Counted from the first letter of the stretch, positions 27,623 to 38,995 are shown. The stretch: DNA of 64,000 nucleotides from Burkholderiales bacterium (GCA_027493935.1 JAOSJV010000010.1:1-64000), one strand, 5' to 3'. The notes: a model not told the origin generated them from the sequence alone. Numbers and translations: made by a program.

Positions 27623-28587
27623 GTCCTGGGGGCCGATTCCGGGGTCGCGAGATCGGCGTGCAGCTCCTCGGGGCGCACGACCGCGGTGCCAAGTTTACCA
27701 ACGACGATGCCGGCGGCATGGTTGGCAACGCGCATCGCCTCGGCAAGCGAGGCGCCGCCCGCGAGCATGACCGCGAGCGTCCCGATCACCGTGTCGCCCG
27801 CGCCCGTCACGTCGGAGACCTCCCGCGCCCGTGCCCGCTCGTTCGTGACCCCGCCCGCCTCGTAGAGCGTCATCCCTTGCTCGCTGCGGGTGAGCAGCAG
27901 CGCCTCCAGGGCGAGCTCGCTCCGCAGCCGCTCGGCGCGCGTGGCGAGATCCTCCTCGCTGCGCCAGTGGCCCACTACCTCGCGCAGCTCGGCCTGGTTC
28001 GGGGTGACGACCGTCGCGCCCGCGTACTTCGAGAAGTCGCCGCCCTTCGGGTCGACCAGCACCGGCTTGCCGCGGCTCCGCGCCCGCCCGATCATCTCGG
28101 CGATGTGGGCCAGCCCGCCCTTGCCGTAGTCGGACAGCACCACGACGTCGCACTCGCCGAGCATGCGGTTGAAGTCTGCGAGCTTGCCGGCCAGCACCTC
28201 GTGGCTGGGCGCGATGTCGAAGTCCACGCGCAGCGCGTGCTGGCGGCGCGCGATCACGCGCAGCTTGACCGTCGTCGCGACCGTCTGATCGCGGTGCAGG
28301 ATGGCCTCGATGCCCTCGGTCGCGATCAGCCGCGCGAGCGCGTCGCCGGCCTCGTCGCGGCCGACCACGGAGAGCAGCGCGACGCGCGCGCCGAGCGCTG
28401 CGGCATTGCGCGCGACGTTTGCGGCGCCGCCGGGCCGCTCCTCGGTCGAAGTCACCTTGACGATCGGGACCGGCGCTTCGGGCGAGATCCGGCTGACGTC
28501 GCCGAACCAGTAGCGGTCCAGCATCACGTCGCCCACCACCAGCACACGTGCGCGTGCGAGATCGGGCAGCGTCGCGCGGGCGCTCAT
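27619..28587 (-). CDS. hldA: D-glycero-beta-D-manno-heptose-7-phosphate kinase (kinase-only HldE/RfaE1)
   Basis: 322 aa PfkB/ribokinase-type kinase: an N-terminal [35 protein letters not shown], and the C-terminal anion-hole/catalytic-base motif [11 protein letters not shown]. It phosphorylates heptose-7-P at C1. The adenylyltransferase domain found in E. coli HldE is missing, so a separate hldC should exist elsewhere, as is usual in betaproteobacteria. It overlaps hldD and ugd by 4 nt on either side. Confidence 0.92.
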   Translation of the reverse strand: MSARATLPDLARARVLVVGDVMLDRYWFGDVSRISPEAPVPIVKVTSTEERPGGAANVARNAAALGARVALLSVVGRDEAGDALARLIATEGIEAILHRDQTVATTVKLRVIARRQHALRVDFDIAPSHEVLAGKLADFNRMLGECDVVVLSDYGKGGLAHIAEMIGRARSRGKPVLVDPKGGDFSKYAGATVVTPNQAELREVVGHWRSEEDLATRAERLRSELALEALLLTRSEQGMTLYEAGGVTNERARAREVSDVTGAGDTVIGTLAVMLAGGASLAEAMRVANHAAGIVVGKLGTAVVRPEELHADLATPESAPRT

Positions 28588-29930
28588 CTGCCAGCTCCGG
28601 TCGGCGCGTTGGGCTGAGCACGTCCGATCGGGTAATACTCTATTCCCGCGCGCGCGAGGTCAGCCGGCTCGTACAGGTTGCGGCCGTCGAACACCACCGG
28701 CGTTCGCAGCCGTGCACGCAGCTCGGCGAAATCCGGGCTGCGAAACTCCTTCCATTCGGTGACGATCGCCAGCGCATCGGCTGCGTCGAGGGCCGCGAGC
28801 GGCGCGTCGGCGTACGCGATCCGGTCGCCGAAGACGCGGCGCGCCTCCGGCATCGCCGCCGGATCGTATGCGCACACGGCGGCGCCGCGTCCAAGCAGAT
28901 CCTCGATCAGCACCCGGCTCGGCGCCTCGCGCATGTCGTCGGTGCCCGGCTTGAACGCGAGCCCCCACAGCGCGAATCGCCGCCCGGCGAGGTCCTCGCC
29001 GAAGCGCCGCACGATCTTGCGCGACATCACGCGCTTCTGCGCGTCGTTCGCGCGCTCGACCGCAGCGAGCACGTCGAGCGACACGCCGGCTTCGCGGGCG
29101 GTGCGCACGAGCGCCTTGACGTCCTTCGGAAAGCACGATCCGCCATAGCCGACGCCCGGGTAGAGGAAGTGATATCCGATGCGCGGGTCGGCGCCGATGC
29201 CGCGCCGCACCAGCTCGATGTCGGCGCCTGCGCGCTCTGCGAGGTTCGCGAGCTCGTTCATGAACGAGATCCGCGTGGCGAGCATGGCGTTCGCCGCGTA
29301 CTTGGTCAGCTCCGCCGAGCGCACGTCCATCAGGATCAGGCGCTCGCGGTTGCGCTGGAACGGCGCGTACAGCGCGCGCATGATCCGCGCAGCCTCCACG
29401 TCTTCGGTGCCGACGATGATGCGGTCCGGACGCATGAAGTCCTCGACCGCCGCGCCCTCCTTCAGGAATTCCGGATTCGAGACGACCGCGAACGGCAGCG
29501 ACACGCCGCGCGCTGCCAGCTCGGCAGCGATCGCGCGTCGCACGCGGTCCGCCGTGCCGACCGGAACGGTCGACTTGTCGACCACGACCCGGTAGCCGTC
29601 CATGTGCCGGCCGATGCTGCGCGCGGCCGCGACCACGTGTTCGAGATCTGCGGCACCGTCCTCGTCGGGCGGCGTGCCGACCGCGATCAGCTGCAACGCG
29701 CCGAAGCGCACCGCCTCTGCGGCATCGGTCGTGAAGGCAAGGCGCCCGGCGGCCGCGTTGCGCGCCACCAGCGGCGCGAGGCCCGGCTCGTGGATCGGGA
29801 TTTTGCCGGCGCGCAGCATTCCGATCTTGCGCGCATCGACGTCCAGGCAGACGACTTCGTTGCCGACCTCGGCAAGACAGGCCCCGGCCACGAGACCGAC
29901 GTATCCGGTGCCGATGACGGTGATCTTCAT
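28584..29930 (-). CDS. ugd: UDP-glucose 6-dehydrogenase
   Basis: 448 aa. NAD-binding [20 protein letters not shown], catalytic Cys in [14 protein letters not shown], central [19 protein letters not shown] helix, and the C-terminal UDP-binding domain with [16 protein letters not shown]. It makes UDP-glucuronate for capsule, exopolysaccharide or lipid A decoration. First gene of a tight ugd-hldA-hldD-cysM run; 171 bp separates it from lapB upstream. Confidence 0.94.
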   Translation of the reverse strand: MKITVIGTGYVGLVAGACLAEVGNEVVCLDVDARKIGMLRAGKIPIHEPGLAPLVARNAAAGRLAFTTDAAEAVRFGALQLIAVGTPPDEDGAADLEHVVAAARSIGRHMDGYRVVVDKSTVPVGTADRVRRAIAAELAARGVSLPFAVVSNPEFLKEGAAVEDFMRPDRIIVGTEDVEAARIMRALYAPFQRNRERLILMDVRSAELTKYAANAMLATRISFMNELANLAERAGADIELVRRGIGADPRIGYHFLYPGVGYGGSCFPKDVKALVRTAREAGVSLDVLAAVERANDAQKRVMSRKIVRRFGEDLAGRRFALWGLAFKPGTDDMREAPSRVLIEDLLGRGAAVCAYDPAAMPEARRVFGDRIAYADAPLAALDAADALAIVTEWKEFRSPDFAELRARLRTPVVFDGRNLYEPADLARAGIEYYPIGRAQPNAPTGAGR

Positions 29931-30101
29931 GATCCGGAGCGGGTAGTGGACAGTAGGCAGTAGGCGGTCGCGCGTCGCCGCGCCAGCGCTCGACGGCCGA
30001 GCCTGAGAGCGATCTGCTTCACGGCGTTATATCCGAGCACGACGGCATTCGCACGCTGCCGGCCTACTGTCGACCGTGCACTGCCCTCTGTCTGCTGCCT
30101 T

Positions 30102-31277
30102 TCACGCGGCATCGAATTCCTCGGTACGCCGCGGCGGATACGTCTCCCAGCCGCCGCACGCCGGGCACTGCCAGTAGAACTGGCGCGCGCGAAAGCCGCA
30201 CGTCTCGCAGCGGTAACGGGCGAGCCGGCGGGTGTGTCCGTGCACCAGGCTGCGCACCATCTCCAGCTCGGGACGCCGCTCCGCGGGCGCCGTGAGCAGC
30301 TGCGCCTCGAGCAGCCGGTCGAGTCCGAGCAGCGTCGGGTTGCGGCGCAGCTCGTCGCGCACGAGCTCGTAGGCCGCCTGCGGCCCTTTCGCGTCGATGC
30401 TGAGCTGGAACACCACATCGAGCAGGTCGAGCGAAGGATGGGCCGCGAGATAGCCGCGCAACAGCGTCAGGCCCTGCTCGGTTTCGCCGCGCGCCTGGAA
30501 GCTCTTCAGCAGGCGCTGCGCCACCAGCGCGAGGTAGCTCGGGTTCTGTGCCTCGATGCGCTGCCAGTGCTCGATCGCCCCGGCGTGGTCGCCGGCCGTG
30601 GCGGCCAGGTCCCCCGCGAGGATGCTCGCGCGCACGCACTTGCGGTTGGCGCGCAGCGCGTCGTCGAGGCGGGTGCTCGCCACCTCCGGGCGCGAGTGGT
30701 TGATCTCCTGCGCGGCGAGCTCGCAGTAGAAGTTCGCGATCTCCCTCTGCCAGCTCTGCCCCGAGTCGCGCTCGAGCTCGCGCGCGACGTCGATCGCCTT
30801 GTCCCAGTCCTTTTCCTGCTGGTAGATGTCAAGCAGGTTCTTGAGTGCGGTGGCCCGGTGCGGCCCTTCGCGCAGCCGCACGAAGACCTCCTCGGCCCGG
30901 TCGAGCAGCCCCGCCTTCAGGTAGTCCTGCCCGAGCTCGTAGAGCGCGAGCACCCGCTGCTCCCGAGCGATGTCGGAGCGCTCGAGCAGGTTCTTGTGCA
31001 TGCGGATCGCCCGCTCGGTCTCTCCGCGCCGGCGGAAGAGGCTCCCCAGCGCGAAGTGCAGCTCGACGGTCTCGGGATCGACCCTCGCCACCTCGATGAA
31101 CGCCTCGATCGCCTTGTCGGGCTGCTCGTTCAGGAGGAAGTTCAGGCCGGTGAAGTAGGAGCGCGGGACGCGCCGCGACTCGGTCACCAGATGCTTGATG
31201 TCGATGCGCGCTGCGAGCCAGCCGAGCGCGAAAAACGCCGGAAACGCGATCAGCCACCAGAATTCGAGCTCGGGCAC
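30102..31277 (-). CDS. lapB: Lipopolysaccharide assembly protein B
   Basis: 391 aa. One N-terminal membrane helix (FWWLIAFPAFFALGWLAA), then about nine TPR units, then a C-terminal rubredoxin-like zinc site CETCGF...CPACGG. LapB (YciM) recruits LpxC to FtsH for degradation and so sets LPS synthesis. Its place after lapA is conserved. The basic IDIKHLVTESRRVPRSYFTG linker after the helix is family-typical. Confidence 0.94.
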   Translation of the reverse strand: MPELEFWWLIAFPAFFALGWLAARIDIKHLVTESRRVPRSYFTGLNFLLNEQPDKAIEAFIEVARVDPETVELHFALGSLFRRRGETERAIRMHKNLLERSDIAREQRVLALYELGQDYLKAGLLDRAEEVFVRLREGPHRATALKNLLDIYQQEKDWDKAIDVARELERDSGQSWQREIANFYCELAAQEINHSRPEVASTRLDDALRANRKCVRASILAGDLAATAGDHAGAIEHWQRIEAQNPSYLALVAQRLLKSFQARGETEQGLTLLRGYLAAHPSLDLLDVVFQLSIDAKGPQAAYELVRDELRRNPTLLGLDRLLEAQLLTAPAERRPELEMVRSLVHGHTRRLARYRCETCGFRARQFYWQCPACGGWETYPPRRTEEFDAA

Positions 31278-31293
31278 GTAACGCTCGCCCCGG

Positions 31294-31611
31294 CTACAGC
31301 GGCGGCGGCGCGACGTCGCCCGGCGCCGCCGGCTGCTCCCGCTCCGCGGGGCCGGCCGGACGCAGCCGTAGCTCCTTTTTCAGGCCGGCGATCTCGCGCC
31401 GGCGCCGGATGAACGCCGGAACGCACGCGGCCAGGCCGGATAGGGCACCCAGCGCGAACGCAGCCAGCACCACCAGGATCAGCGGCCCCTGCCACGCCTG
31501 CCCGAAATAGAAGTTCACCGTGACCGGATCGGCGTTCTTGAGGGCGAGCAGAAGCAGGAGCAGGAACACCACCACCCAGAGGACGGTGGACAGAACGCGC
31601 AGAATCGACAT
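31294..31611 (-). CDS. lapA: Lipopolysaccharide assembly protein A domain
   Basis: 105 aa with two membrane helices (VLSTVLWVVVFLLLLLLALK and GPLILVVLAAFALGALSGLA), the NADPVTVNFYFG motif between them, and a charged, Pro-rich tail. LapA works with LapB in controlling LPS levels. The 16-bp gap to lapB and the order ihfB-lapA-lapB indicate one operon. Confidence 0.9.
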   Translation of the reverse strand: MSILRVLSTVLWVVVFLLLLLLALKNADPVTVNFYFGQAWQGPLILVVLAAFALGALSGLAACVPAFIRRRREIAGLKKELRLRPAGPAEREQPAAPGDVAPPPL

Positions 31612-31690
31612 ACGGTGTCAGTCCGTGCGGGCGTCGCGGCGGCGGTGCGGCACCGGGGGTGCGACGCCAACGCCCGCCGCGCTCGTCGCA

Positions 31691-32032
31691 TCAGCGCTGC
31701 GGCTGCGCCTGGCGCACCTCGGGCGGCGCGGCCGGCTGCTCGGACGACGCTTCCTGGCCATCGACGCGCTCGCGCAGCTCCTTCCCGGCCTTGAAGTGCG
31801 GCACGTACTTCTCCGGCACGTGTACCCGCTCCCCCGACTTCGGGTTGCGCCCGACGCGCGCCGGCCGGTGGTTCAGCCCGAAGCTACCGAATCCGCGGAT
31901 CTCGATGCGCTGGCCGCCGACGAGGCTGTGCGTCATGGCATCCAGGATCATCTTCACCGCGTATTCGGCGTCCTTCGCCACCAGCTGCGGATAGCGCGCC
32001 GCGAGCCGCGCGATCAGCTCCGACTTGGTCAT
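31691..32032 (-). CDS. ihfB: Integration host factor beta subunit
   Basis: 113 aa HU/IHF fold. The N-terminal [17 protein letters not shown] is typical. The beta-arm carries the DNA-intercalating region [20 protein letters not shown] (N-P-K-S-G). A Gln/Pro-rich tail extends beyond E. coli IhfB. With IhfA it bends DNA at specific sites. It directly follows rpsA (12-bp gap), the conserved proteobacterial order. Confidence 0.95.
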   Translation of the reverse strand: MTKSELIARLAARYPQLVAKDAEYAVKMILDAMTHSLVGGQRIEIRGFGSFGLNHRPARVGRNPKSGERVHVPEKYVPHFKAGKELRERVDGQEASSEQPAAPPEVRQAQPQR

Positions 32033-32044
32033 CCGCTCCCTCCG

Positions 32045-33756
32045 TCAGTTCTGCGGATTCTTGGTATCGAGCTTCGCCTTGAGCAGCGCGCCGAGATTAG
32101 TGCTGCCGGTGCTCGCCGACTCGCTCTGCAGCCGCTTCATCGCCGCGTCCTGCTCGGCCACGTCGCGCGCCTTGATCGACAGGTTGATGCTGCGGTTCTT
32201 GCGGTCGACGTTGATGATCATCACCTGCACCGCGTCGCCTTCCTTGAGGTGCGTGCGCGCATCCTCGACGCGGTCGCGCGCGACCTCGGAGGCGCGCAGG
32301 TACCCTCGACGTCGCCGCCGAGCGAGACGACCGCGCCCTTCGCATCGACGCTCTTCACGGTGCCGGCGACAACCGAGCCCTTGTCGTGGGTCGCGATGAA
32401 GCTCGAGTACGGGTCGCCTTCGATCTGCTTGACCCCGAGCGAGATGCGTTCGCGCTCGACGTCGATCGACAGCACTACCGCCTCGATCTCCTCGCCCTTC
32501 TTGAACTGCTTGACCGCCTCCTCCCCGCTCGCGCTCCACGAGAGATCGGAGAGGTGCACCAGCCCGTCGATGCCGCCCGGCAGCCCGATGAAGATGCCGA
32601 AGTCGGTGATCGACTTGATCTGACCCTTGACGCGCTCGCCCTTGCGGTGGTTCTGCGCGAACTCCTCCCACGGGTTCGGTTTGCACTGCTTCATGCCAAG
32701 CGAGATGCGGCGCCGGTCCTCGTCGATCTCGAGGATCATGACCTCGACCTCGTCGCCGACCTGGACCACCTTGGACGGATGCACGTTCTTGTTGGTCCAG
32801 TCCATCTCGGAGACGTGCACCAGGCCCTCGATGCCCGAGTCGATCTCGACGAACGCCCCGTAGTCGGTGAGGTTGGTGACCTTGCCGAACAGGCGCGTGC
32901 CGGTCGGGTAGCGCCGCGACAGGCCGACCCACGGATCGTCGCCGAGCTGCTTCAGGCCGAGCGATACGCGGTTCTTTTCCTGGTCGAAGCGCAGCACCTT
33001 CGCCTGCACCTCGTCGCCGACCGTCAGCACCTCGGAGGGGTGCTTCACCCGGCGCCAGGCGAGATCTGTGATGTGCAGCAGCCCGTCGATGCCCCCCAGG
33101 TCGACGAACGCGCCGTAGTCGGTGATGTTCTTGACGATGCCCTTGACGACCGTGCCCTCCTGCAGCGTGGCGAGCAGCGCCTCGCGCTCGGCGCCGGCGG
33201 TCTGCTCCAGCACCGCGCGGCGCGAGACCACGACGTTGTTGCGCTTGCGGTCGAGCTTGATGACCTTGAACTCCAGCTGCTTGCCCTCGTAGGGCGAGGT
33301 GTCCTTCACCGGACGAAGGTCGACCAGCGAGCCCGGCAGGAACGCGCGGATGCCGTTGATCATGACGGTCAGTCCGCCCTTGACCTTGCCGGAGATGACG
33401 CCCTGGACGGGCTCGCTGGACTCGAGCGCCTTCTCGAGCTCGAGCCATGCGGCGAGGCGCTTCGCCTTGTCGCGCGAGAGCCGTGTTTCGCCATAGCCGT
33501 CCTCGAGGGCCTCGATTGCGACCGGGACGAAGTCGCCCGGCTTGACGTCGATCTCGCCCCGGTCGTTGCGGAACTCGTCGAGGGGAATGAAGCTCTCTGA
33601 CTTGAGGCCGGCGTTGACGACCACGAAGTTCTGGTCGACGCGCACCACTTCCGCAGTGATGACCTCGCCGACGCGCATCTCCTTGCGATTCAGGCTCTCT
33701 TCGAACAGCGCGGCGAAGCTTTCCTGGGGTGCCACTGCGGCAGAAACATTAGGCAT
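32045..33756 (-). CDS. rpsA: 30S ribosomal protein S1
   Basis: About 570 aa after restoring one base in the G run near 32301-32304. It starts [20 protein letters not shown] and has six S1 RNA-binding repeats, for example [18 protein letters not shown] in repeat 1, [20 protein letters not shown] in repeat 3 and [20 protein letters not shown] in repeat 5. It binds mRNA leaders for translation initiation. The break falls in repeat 6, and the correct C-terminus ([17 protein letters not shown]...) is present in the next frame. It is essential, so the break should be a sequence error. Confidence 0.94.
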
Positions 33757-33837
33757 AAGAGACAGTTACCTGAGCTGGACCCGACCGGCACGGCCGGGGT
33801 TGGTTGCACACCGACGACGCAGCCGGGCGGCCCGTCG

Positions 33838-34510
33838 TCACCTCGAACCGGCGCGCTCGCCGTGCCAGGCGAGCACCCGGGCGACCGCATCGTCGACGCC
33901 AAGCGCCGTCGTGTCGAGCAGTCGCGCGTCGGGCAGTTGCCTGAGCGGCGCGACGGGTCGCTCGGCGTCCCCGTGCGTCGCGCGCTCGCAACTCGCGCAC
34001 TAGAATTTCAATGCTAGCAGGGATTCCTTTTTCCATCAACTGCTTATAGCGGCGCCCCGCGCGTGCGCCGGGGCTTGCCGTCAGGAATACCTTGAGGCCA
34101 GCGTCCGGAAACACGATGGACCCCATATCGCGCCCTTCGGCCACCAGGCCGGGCGGCATTCGGAATGCGCGCTGCCGGGCGAGCAGCGCCGCCCGGACCT
34201 CCGGGACGCCCGCCACGCGCGAAGCTCCGGCTGAGCACTCCTCGGTCCGTATCGCCTCGGTGACCCGATCGCGGCCCAGAAAGACCTCCCCCGCCTCGAA
34301 GCGCACGTCCAGCCGCTCGGCAAGCGCGACCAGCCCGGCGGCATCCGCCCAGCCGACCCCCGTTCGCAGGGCCACGAGCGCGACCAGCCGGTAGAGCGCG
34401 CCGCTGTCGAGGTAGTGCCAGCCGAGGGCGGCAGCCACCGCCTGTGCTACGGTGCCCTTGCCGGAGGCCGAGGGTCCGTCGATCGCGATCACCGGGACGC
34501 CCGAGCTCAC
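33838..34510 (-). CDS. cmk: Cytidylate kinase
   Basis: About 223 aa after removing one extra G near 33968. P-loop GPSASGKGT at residues 11-19, CMP-binding stretch [15 protein letters not shown], and [19 protein letters not shown]. Corrected C-terminus: [20 protein letters not shown]. The start is GTG at 34510, overlapping the aroA stop (GTGA). Phosphorylates CMP and dCMP. Position between aroA and rpsA is the usual one. Confidence 0.92.
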
Positions 34511-35817
34511 GGGCACGCCTCTGCAATGCGCAGCCCGGCCGTGCGCGCAAGCGCGACGAACCCCGGGAACGATGTCGCGACGTTGGCGCAGTCGCGGACC
34601 GTGACCGGCGCGCCGGCCACGAGCCCCGCCATCGCAAAGGCCATCGCGATGCGGTGATCGCCGTGCGCGTCGACCGTTCCGCCGCCGACTGCGCCACCCT
34701 CGATCACGATGCCGTCGTCGGCGGGGGCTGCGCGCACGCCGAGCAGCGCGAGACCGTCGGCCATGACCTGGATGCGGTCGGACTCCTTCACGCGCAGCTC
34801 GGCCGCGCCGCGCAGCACGGTGCGCCCGCGCGCGCATGCCGCGGCGACGAACAACGCCGGGAACTCGTCGATCGCGAGCGGCACCAGCCGCTCGGGAATC
34901 TCGATGCCTGTGAGCCGCGCGGCGCGCACCCGAACGTCGCCGACCGGCTCGCCGCCGACCGCCCGTTCATTCGCCACCGCGAGGTCGGCACCCATCAGGC
35001 GCAGGATCTCGATGACGCCGGCGCGCGTCGGGTTGAGCCCGATGTGCTCGAGGGTGACGTCGGAGCCTTCGGCGATGCTCGCGCCCACCATGAAGAACGC
35101 AGCCGAGGAGATGTCGGCCGGGACCTCGATGTCGGCCGCGCGCAGCTCGCCTCCGCCGGTGAGCTCGATCGTTGCGCCCTCGCGCCGCACGGCGTAGCCG
35201 AATCCGGCCAGCATGCGTTCGGTGTGGTCGCGCGTGGGCGCCGGCTCGGTGACGCGCGTCGTTCCGTTGGCATAGAGCGCGGCGAGCAGCAGCGCCGATT
35301 TCACCTGGGCGCTCGCGACCGGCAGCGCGTAGTCGATCGCGCGCAGACGCGGGTTGCCATGGATGCGCAGCGGCGGCCGCCCGCCCGTGGCGGTCTCGAT
35401 CCGCGCCCCCATAAGCGCGAGCGGGTCGGCGATGCGCCGCATCGGGCGGCGCCGCAGGCTCGCGTCGCCGTCGAGCTCGGCGTCGAACGGCTGGGCGGCA
35501 AGGAGGCCCGTGATCAGCCGCATCGACGTGCCCGAGTTGCCGCAGTCGAGCACCTGCTGCGGCGCCCGGAGGCCGCGCATGCCGACGCCGTGCACGGTGA
35601 CGCGGCCGCGGTCCGGACCATCGATCGCGACGCCCAGCGCGCGGAACACGTTCATCGTCGCGAGCGCGTCCTCGCCCTCCAGGAACCCCCCGATGCGGGT
35701 CGTCCCGCGCGCAATCGAGCCGAGCATGATCGCCCGATGCGAAATCGACTTGTCGCCCGGCACGCGCACGCAGCCGCGCAGGGCACCGCCCGGCTGGACC
35801 GCGAACGCGAGCGTCAT
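34507..35817 (-). CDS. aroA: 3-phosphoshikimate 1-carboxyvinyltransferase (EPSP synthase)
   Basis: 436 aa starting [20 protein letters not shown]. Signature motifs: [20 protein letters not shown] (family signature 1), [12 protein letters not shown] (PEP/S3P contacts) and [14 protein letters not shown] (near signature 2). It joins PEP to shikimate-3-P. The ATG overlaps the tyrA stop in ATGA. Because of an indel in tyrA the two reading frames look fused, but each has its own start and stop. Confidence 0.94.
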   Translation of the reverse strand: MTLAFAVQPGGALRGCVRVPGDKSISHRAIMLGSIARGTTRIGGFLEGEDALATMNVFRALGVAIDGPDRGRVTVHGVGMRGLRAPQQVLDCGNSGTSMRLITGLLAAQPFDAELDGDASLRRRPMRRIADPLALMGARIETATGGRPPLRIHGNPRLRAIDYALPVASAQVKSALLLAALYANGTTRVTEPAPTRDHTERMLAGFGYAVRREGATIELTGGGELRAADIEVPADISSAAFFMVGASIAEGSDVTLEHIGLNPTRAGVIEILRLMGADLAVANERAVGGEPVGDVRVRAARLTGIEIPERLVPLAIDEFPALFVAAACARGRTVLRGAAELRVKESDRIQVMADGLALLGVRAAPADDGIVIEGGAVGGGTVDAHGDHRIAMAFAMAGLVAGAPVTVRDCANVATSFPGFVALARTAGLRIAEACP

Positions 35818-36678
35818 TGCCGCTCGAGCCAGCGGTTGCGCGCGGCGCGCGCGCCGTCGAACAGACGCTCGAGCCCCCGCAGCATCGCCGGCGGCGAGCA
35901 GCGCGCGCACCTCGCGCAGGACCTCGCCGTAGCGGTCGAGCTCGTCGATGAGCGCCGCGCGGTTCGCGATGCAGATGTCGCGCCACATCTCGGGATGGCT
36001 CGAGGCGATCCGGGTGAAGTCGCGAAAGCCGCTCGCCGCGTAGTCGAACAGTTCCTGCGCGCCGGCGCGCGTCGCGATGTCGTGCACCAGCGCATAAGCG
36101 AGCACGTGCGGCAGATGGCTCACGGCGGCGAAGACCCGGTCGTGGGCCTCCGGAGTCATCTCGCGCACCTCGGCGCCACACGCGCGCCAGAGCGCGTGCA
36201 CACGCGCCGCCGCGGCGGCGTCGGTCTCGGCGAGCGGGGTGAGCACGGTGCGCTTGCCGTCGAACAGATCGGCGCGCGCAGCCGCCACGCCGGAATGCTC
36301 GGCGCCGGCGATCGGATGCCCCGGCACGAAGCGCGCAAAGGCCGCCCCGAGCGCCGCGCGCGCGGCGGCGACCACGTCGCTCTTCGTGCTGCCCGCGTCG
36401 GTGACCACCGTATCCGCGCCGAGGTGCGGTGCAATCTCCGCGAGCACCGCCGCGGTCTGGCCGACCGGCATGGCGAGGAACACGAGGTCGGCGCCGTGCA
36501 CCGCGTCCGCCGCGGCGGCGGCATCGATCACGCCGAGCGCGCGCGCGCGCTCGACGTTGGCGCGCGAGCGGCCCACGCCGACGACGCGCGCGACCGCATT
36601 CGCCCGCCGCGCCGCGAGCGCGAACGAGCCGCCGATCAGTCCGACGCCGACGACGACGAGCTTGCCGATCTTCGCCAC
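35814..36678 (-). CDS. tyrA: Prephenate dehydrogenase
   Basis: About 287 aa after removing one G from the GGGGG run near 35873-35877. NAD-binding VVVGVGLIGGSFALAARRA, substrate loop FVPGHPIAGAEHSGV, SHLPHVLAYALVHD and FDYAASGFRDFTRIASSHPE. Corrected C-terminus: [20 protein letters not shown], then TGA overlapping the aroA ATG. It oxidatively decarboxylates prephenate to hydroxyphenylpyruvate for tyrosine. Confidence 0.9.
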
Positions 36679-36715
36679 GCGAAACGTCGCGCGAACGCGC
36701 GCCTCGTCCCGTCGC

Positions 36716-37859
36716 TCACGCGAGCGCCCGCCCGAGGGCCGCGAGGAAGCGCTCGTTCTCCTCGTGCAGGCCGACGGTCACGCGCAGGTGGTCGGGCATG
36801 GCGTAGCCGGCGACCGGGCGCACGATCACGCCCTGCTCGAGCAGTCCCTGGAACACCGCCGCGGCCCGGCTCGCGCCATCGCGCCGCGGAATGGCGACGC
36901 TCACGAAGTTGCCGTACGGGGGATCAATCGAGACCGAGCCGCCTGAAGCCGTCGGTGAGCCGCGTCATGCCGGCGACGTTGAGCGCGTAGCTCTGCGCCA
37001 CGAACGACTCGTCGTCGAGCGCGGCAATCGCCGCGACGAGCGCGAGGTTGTTCACGTTGAAGGGCTGGCGCACGCGGTTCAAGAGCGCCGCCACCTCCGG
37101 ATGGCAGAGCGCGTAGCCGACCCGCAGCCCGGCCAGCCCGTAGGCCTTGGAGAAGGTGCGGGTCACCACGAGATTGGCATGGCGCTCGAGCCAGGCGACG
37201 CTCGGGCAGCGCAGCTCCGGCGCCAGGTACTCGTTGTAGGCCTCATCCAGTACGACCACGACGTCGCGCGGGACCCGCCGCAGGAACGCCTCGAGCGCCT
37301 CGGCCGCGACCATGGTGCCGGTCGGGTTGTTCGGATTCGCGATGAACACCACCCGGGTCTCCGGGGTGATCGCACCGAGCATCGCCGGCAGGTCGTGACC
37401 CCAGTCCTTCGCCGGCACGACGATGCTGCGCGCGCCGCGCGCCTGCGTCGCGAGCGCGTACACCGCAAACGCGTGCGCTGAGAAGACCGCGGCGCGCCCC
37501 GGCGCCAGGAATGCGCTCGCCACCATCTCGAGCACGTCGTTCGAGCCGTTGCCGAGCACCACCGCCTCGATCGGCACGCCGAGCCGCGCGCCGATCGCCT
37601 TGGCGAGGTCGAAGCCGTCCGGGTAGCGCGCGAGCTCGGCGAGCGCCGCCCCGACCGCGGCGCGCGCGCGCGGCGAGATGCCGAGCGGGTTCTCGTTCGA
37701 GGCGAGCTTCACGATGCGCGCCTCGTCGAGCCCCATCTCGCGTGCGAGCTCGGTGATCGGCTTGCCCGGCTGGTACGGCGCGATCGCGCGGACGTAGGCG
37801 GGGGAGCGCTCGCACAGGTCGAGCGGCGTCGGAGGCATCGAGATGCGCTTGGCGTGCAT
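36716..37859 (-). CDS. hisC: Histidinol-phosphate aminotransferase
   Basis: About 380 aa after correcting one base near 36930-36938 (frames join at RLGL / SIDPPYGNFVSV). Fold-type I PLP aminotransferase: KLASNENPLGISP near the N-terminus, NPNNPTGT, LDEAYNEYL, PLP lysine in TRTFSKAYGLAGLRVGYAL, and C-terminal LRVTVGLHEENERFLAAL. It converts imidazole acetol-P to histidinol-P and often also transaminates aromatic keto acids, which fits its place between pheA and tyrA. A GGGGG stretch before ATG 37859 serves as ribosome binding site. Confidence 0.92.
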
Positions 37860-37870
37860 GGTTCCCCCGC

Positions 37871-38962
37871 TCACGGCGCTGCGCTCGGGTAGGAGCCGAG
37901 GATCTTTAGGAACGGCGCGATGCCGCGCAGCTCGGCGAGCGCAGCGGCGACCGGCACGTCGGTCGCATGGCCCTCGACGTCGACGAAGAACATGTATTCC
38001 CAGACCGCCTGCCGCGACGGCCGCGACTCGATGCGCGTCATCGACACCGCGTGGCGCGCGAGCGGCGAGAGCAGCGCATGCAGCGCACCGGGACGGTTCG
38101 GCACCGACATCACGAGCGAGGTCCGGTCGCGCCCGCTCGGGTCCGGCGCGAGGCCGCCGAGCACCGCGAACCGCGTCATGTTCCGCGGGTCGTCCTCGAT
38201 GTTGGGTGCGACAATCGCAAGCTCGTAGCGCTGCGCGGCGAGCGCGGGGCCGATCGCGCAGGCATCCGCTTCGGCCGCGGCGCGCCGCGCCGCCTCGGCA
38301 TTGCTCGCCACCGCCACGCGCTCGGCCTGCGGCAGGTGCCGGGCGAGCCAGCCGCGGCACTGCGCGAGCGACTGCGCGTGCGAGTACACGCGGCCGATCC
38401 TCTTCGGCGTGGGCTGCGCCGCGAGCAGGTTCTGGTGCACGCGCAGCACGATCTCGGCGCAGATCCTGAGCGGCGTCGCGAGCAGCAGGTCGAGCGATAT
38501 GCCGACCGCGCCCTCGGAGGAGTTCTCGACCGGAATGACGGCGAAGCCGACCGCGCCGGTCTCGGCGGCGCGGAACACCTCGTCGATCGTGTCGAGCGCC
38601 ACCGTCTCCACCGACCCGCCGAACTGCTTGGCGACCGCCATCTCGCTGAAGGTACCCGGCGGGCCGAGGTAGGCGATCCGCAGCGGCTCCTCGAGTGCGC
38701 GGCAGGCCGAGATCAACTCCGCCAGGATCCGGCCGAGCGCCTCGTCCGGCACCGGGCCCGGATTCGCGGCGGCGGCCCGGCGCAGGATGTCCGCTTCGCG
38801 CTCCGGGCGGTACGCCGGCGCGCCGCCCTTCAGCCTGCCGATCGCCGCGGCATGGCGCGCACGCTCGTTCACCAGGCGCACGAGCTCGGCGTCGAGCGCG
38901 TCGATCGCCGCCCGGTGCTCGGCGATCGGATCGGCACGGGAGCCGCTGTCGCCCTCGCTCAT
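37871..38962 (-). CDS. pheA: Bifunctional chorismate mutase / prephenate dehydratase
   Basis: 363 aa. AroQ-type chorismate mutase (about 10-90: AIDALDAELVRLVNERARHA, AAIGRLKG), prephenate dehydratase (about 95-270: AYLGPPGTFSEMAV, VIPVENSSEGAVG, NMTRFAVLGG) and C-terminal ACT domain (about 285-360) with the phenylalanine-binding ESRPSRQAVWEYMFFVD. Makes phenylpyruvate from chorismate; feedback inhibition by phenylalanine is expected. The frame is intact. Confidence 0.95.
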   Translation of the reverse strand: MSEGDSGSRADPIAEHRAAIDALDAELVRLVNERARHAAAIGRLKGGAPAYRPEREADILRRAAAANPGPVPDEALGRILAELISACRALEEPLRIAYLGPPGTFSEMAVAKQFGGSVETVALDTIDEVFRAAETGAVGFAVIPVENSSEGAVGISLDLLLATPLRICAEIVLRVHQNLLAAQPTPKRIGRVYSHAQSLAQCRGWLARHLPQAERVAVASNAEAARRAAAEADACAIGPALAAQRYELAIVAPNIEDDPRNMTRFAVLGGLAPDPSGRDRTSLVMSVPNRPGALHALLSPLARHAVSMTRIESRPSRQAVWEYMFFVDVEGHATDVPVAAALAELRGIAPFLKILGSYPSAAP

Positions 38963-38995
38963 TCGCTTCGCCCGCCCGGTGTCGCGCGCCGCATC

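Noticed and set aside
27619..28587. Truncated HldE because the adenylyltransferase half is missing
   Set aside because: Betaproteobacteria normally carry the kinase and adenylyltransferase as separate genes, so the short length is normal.
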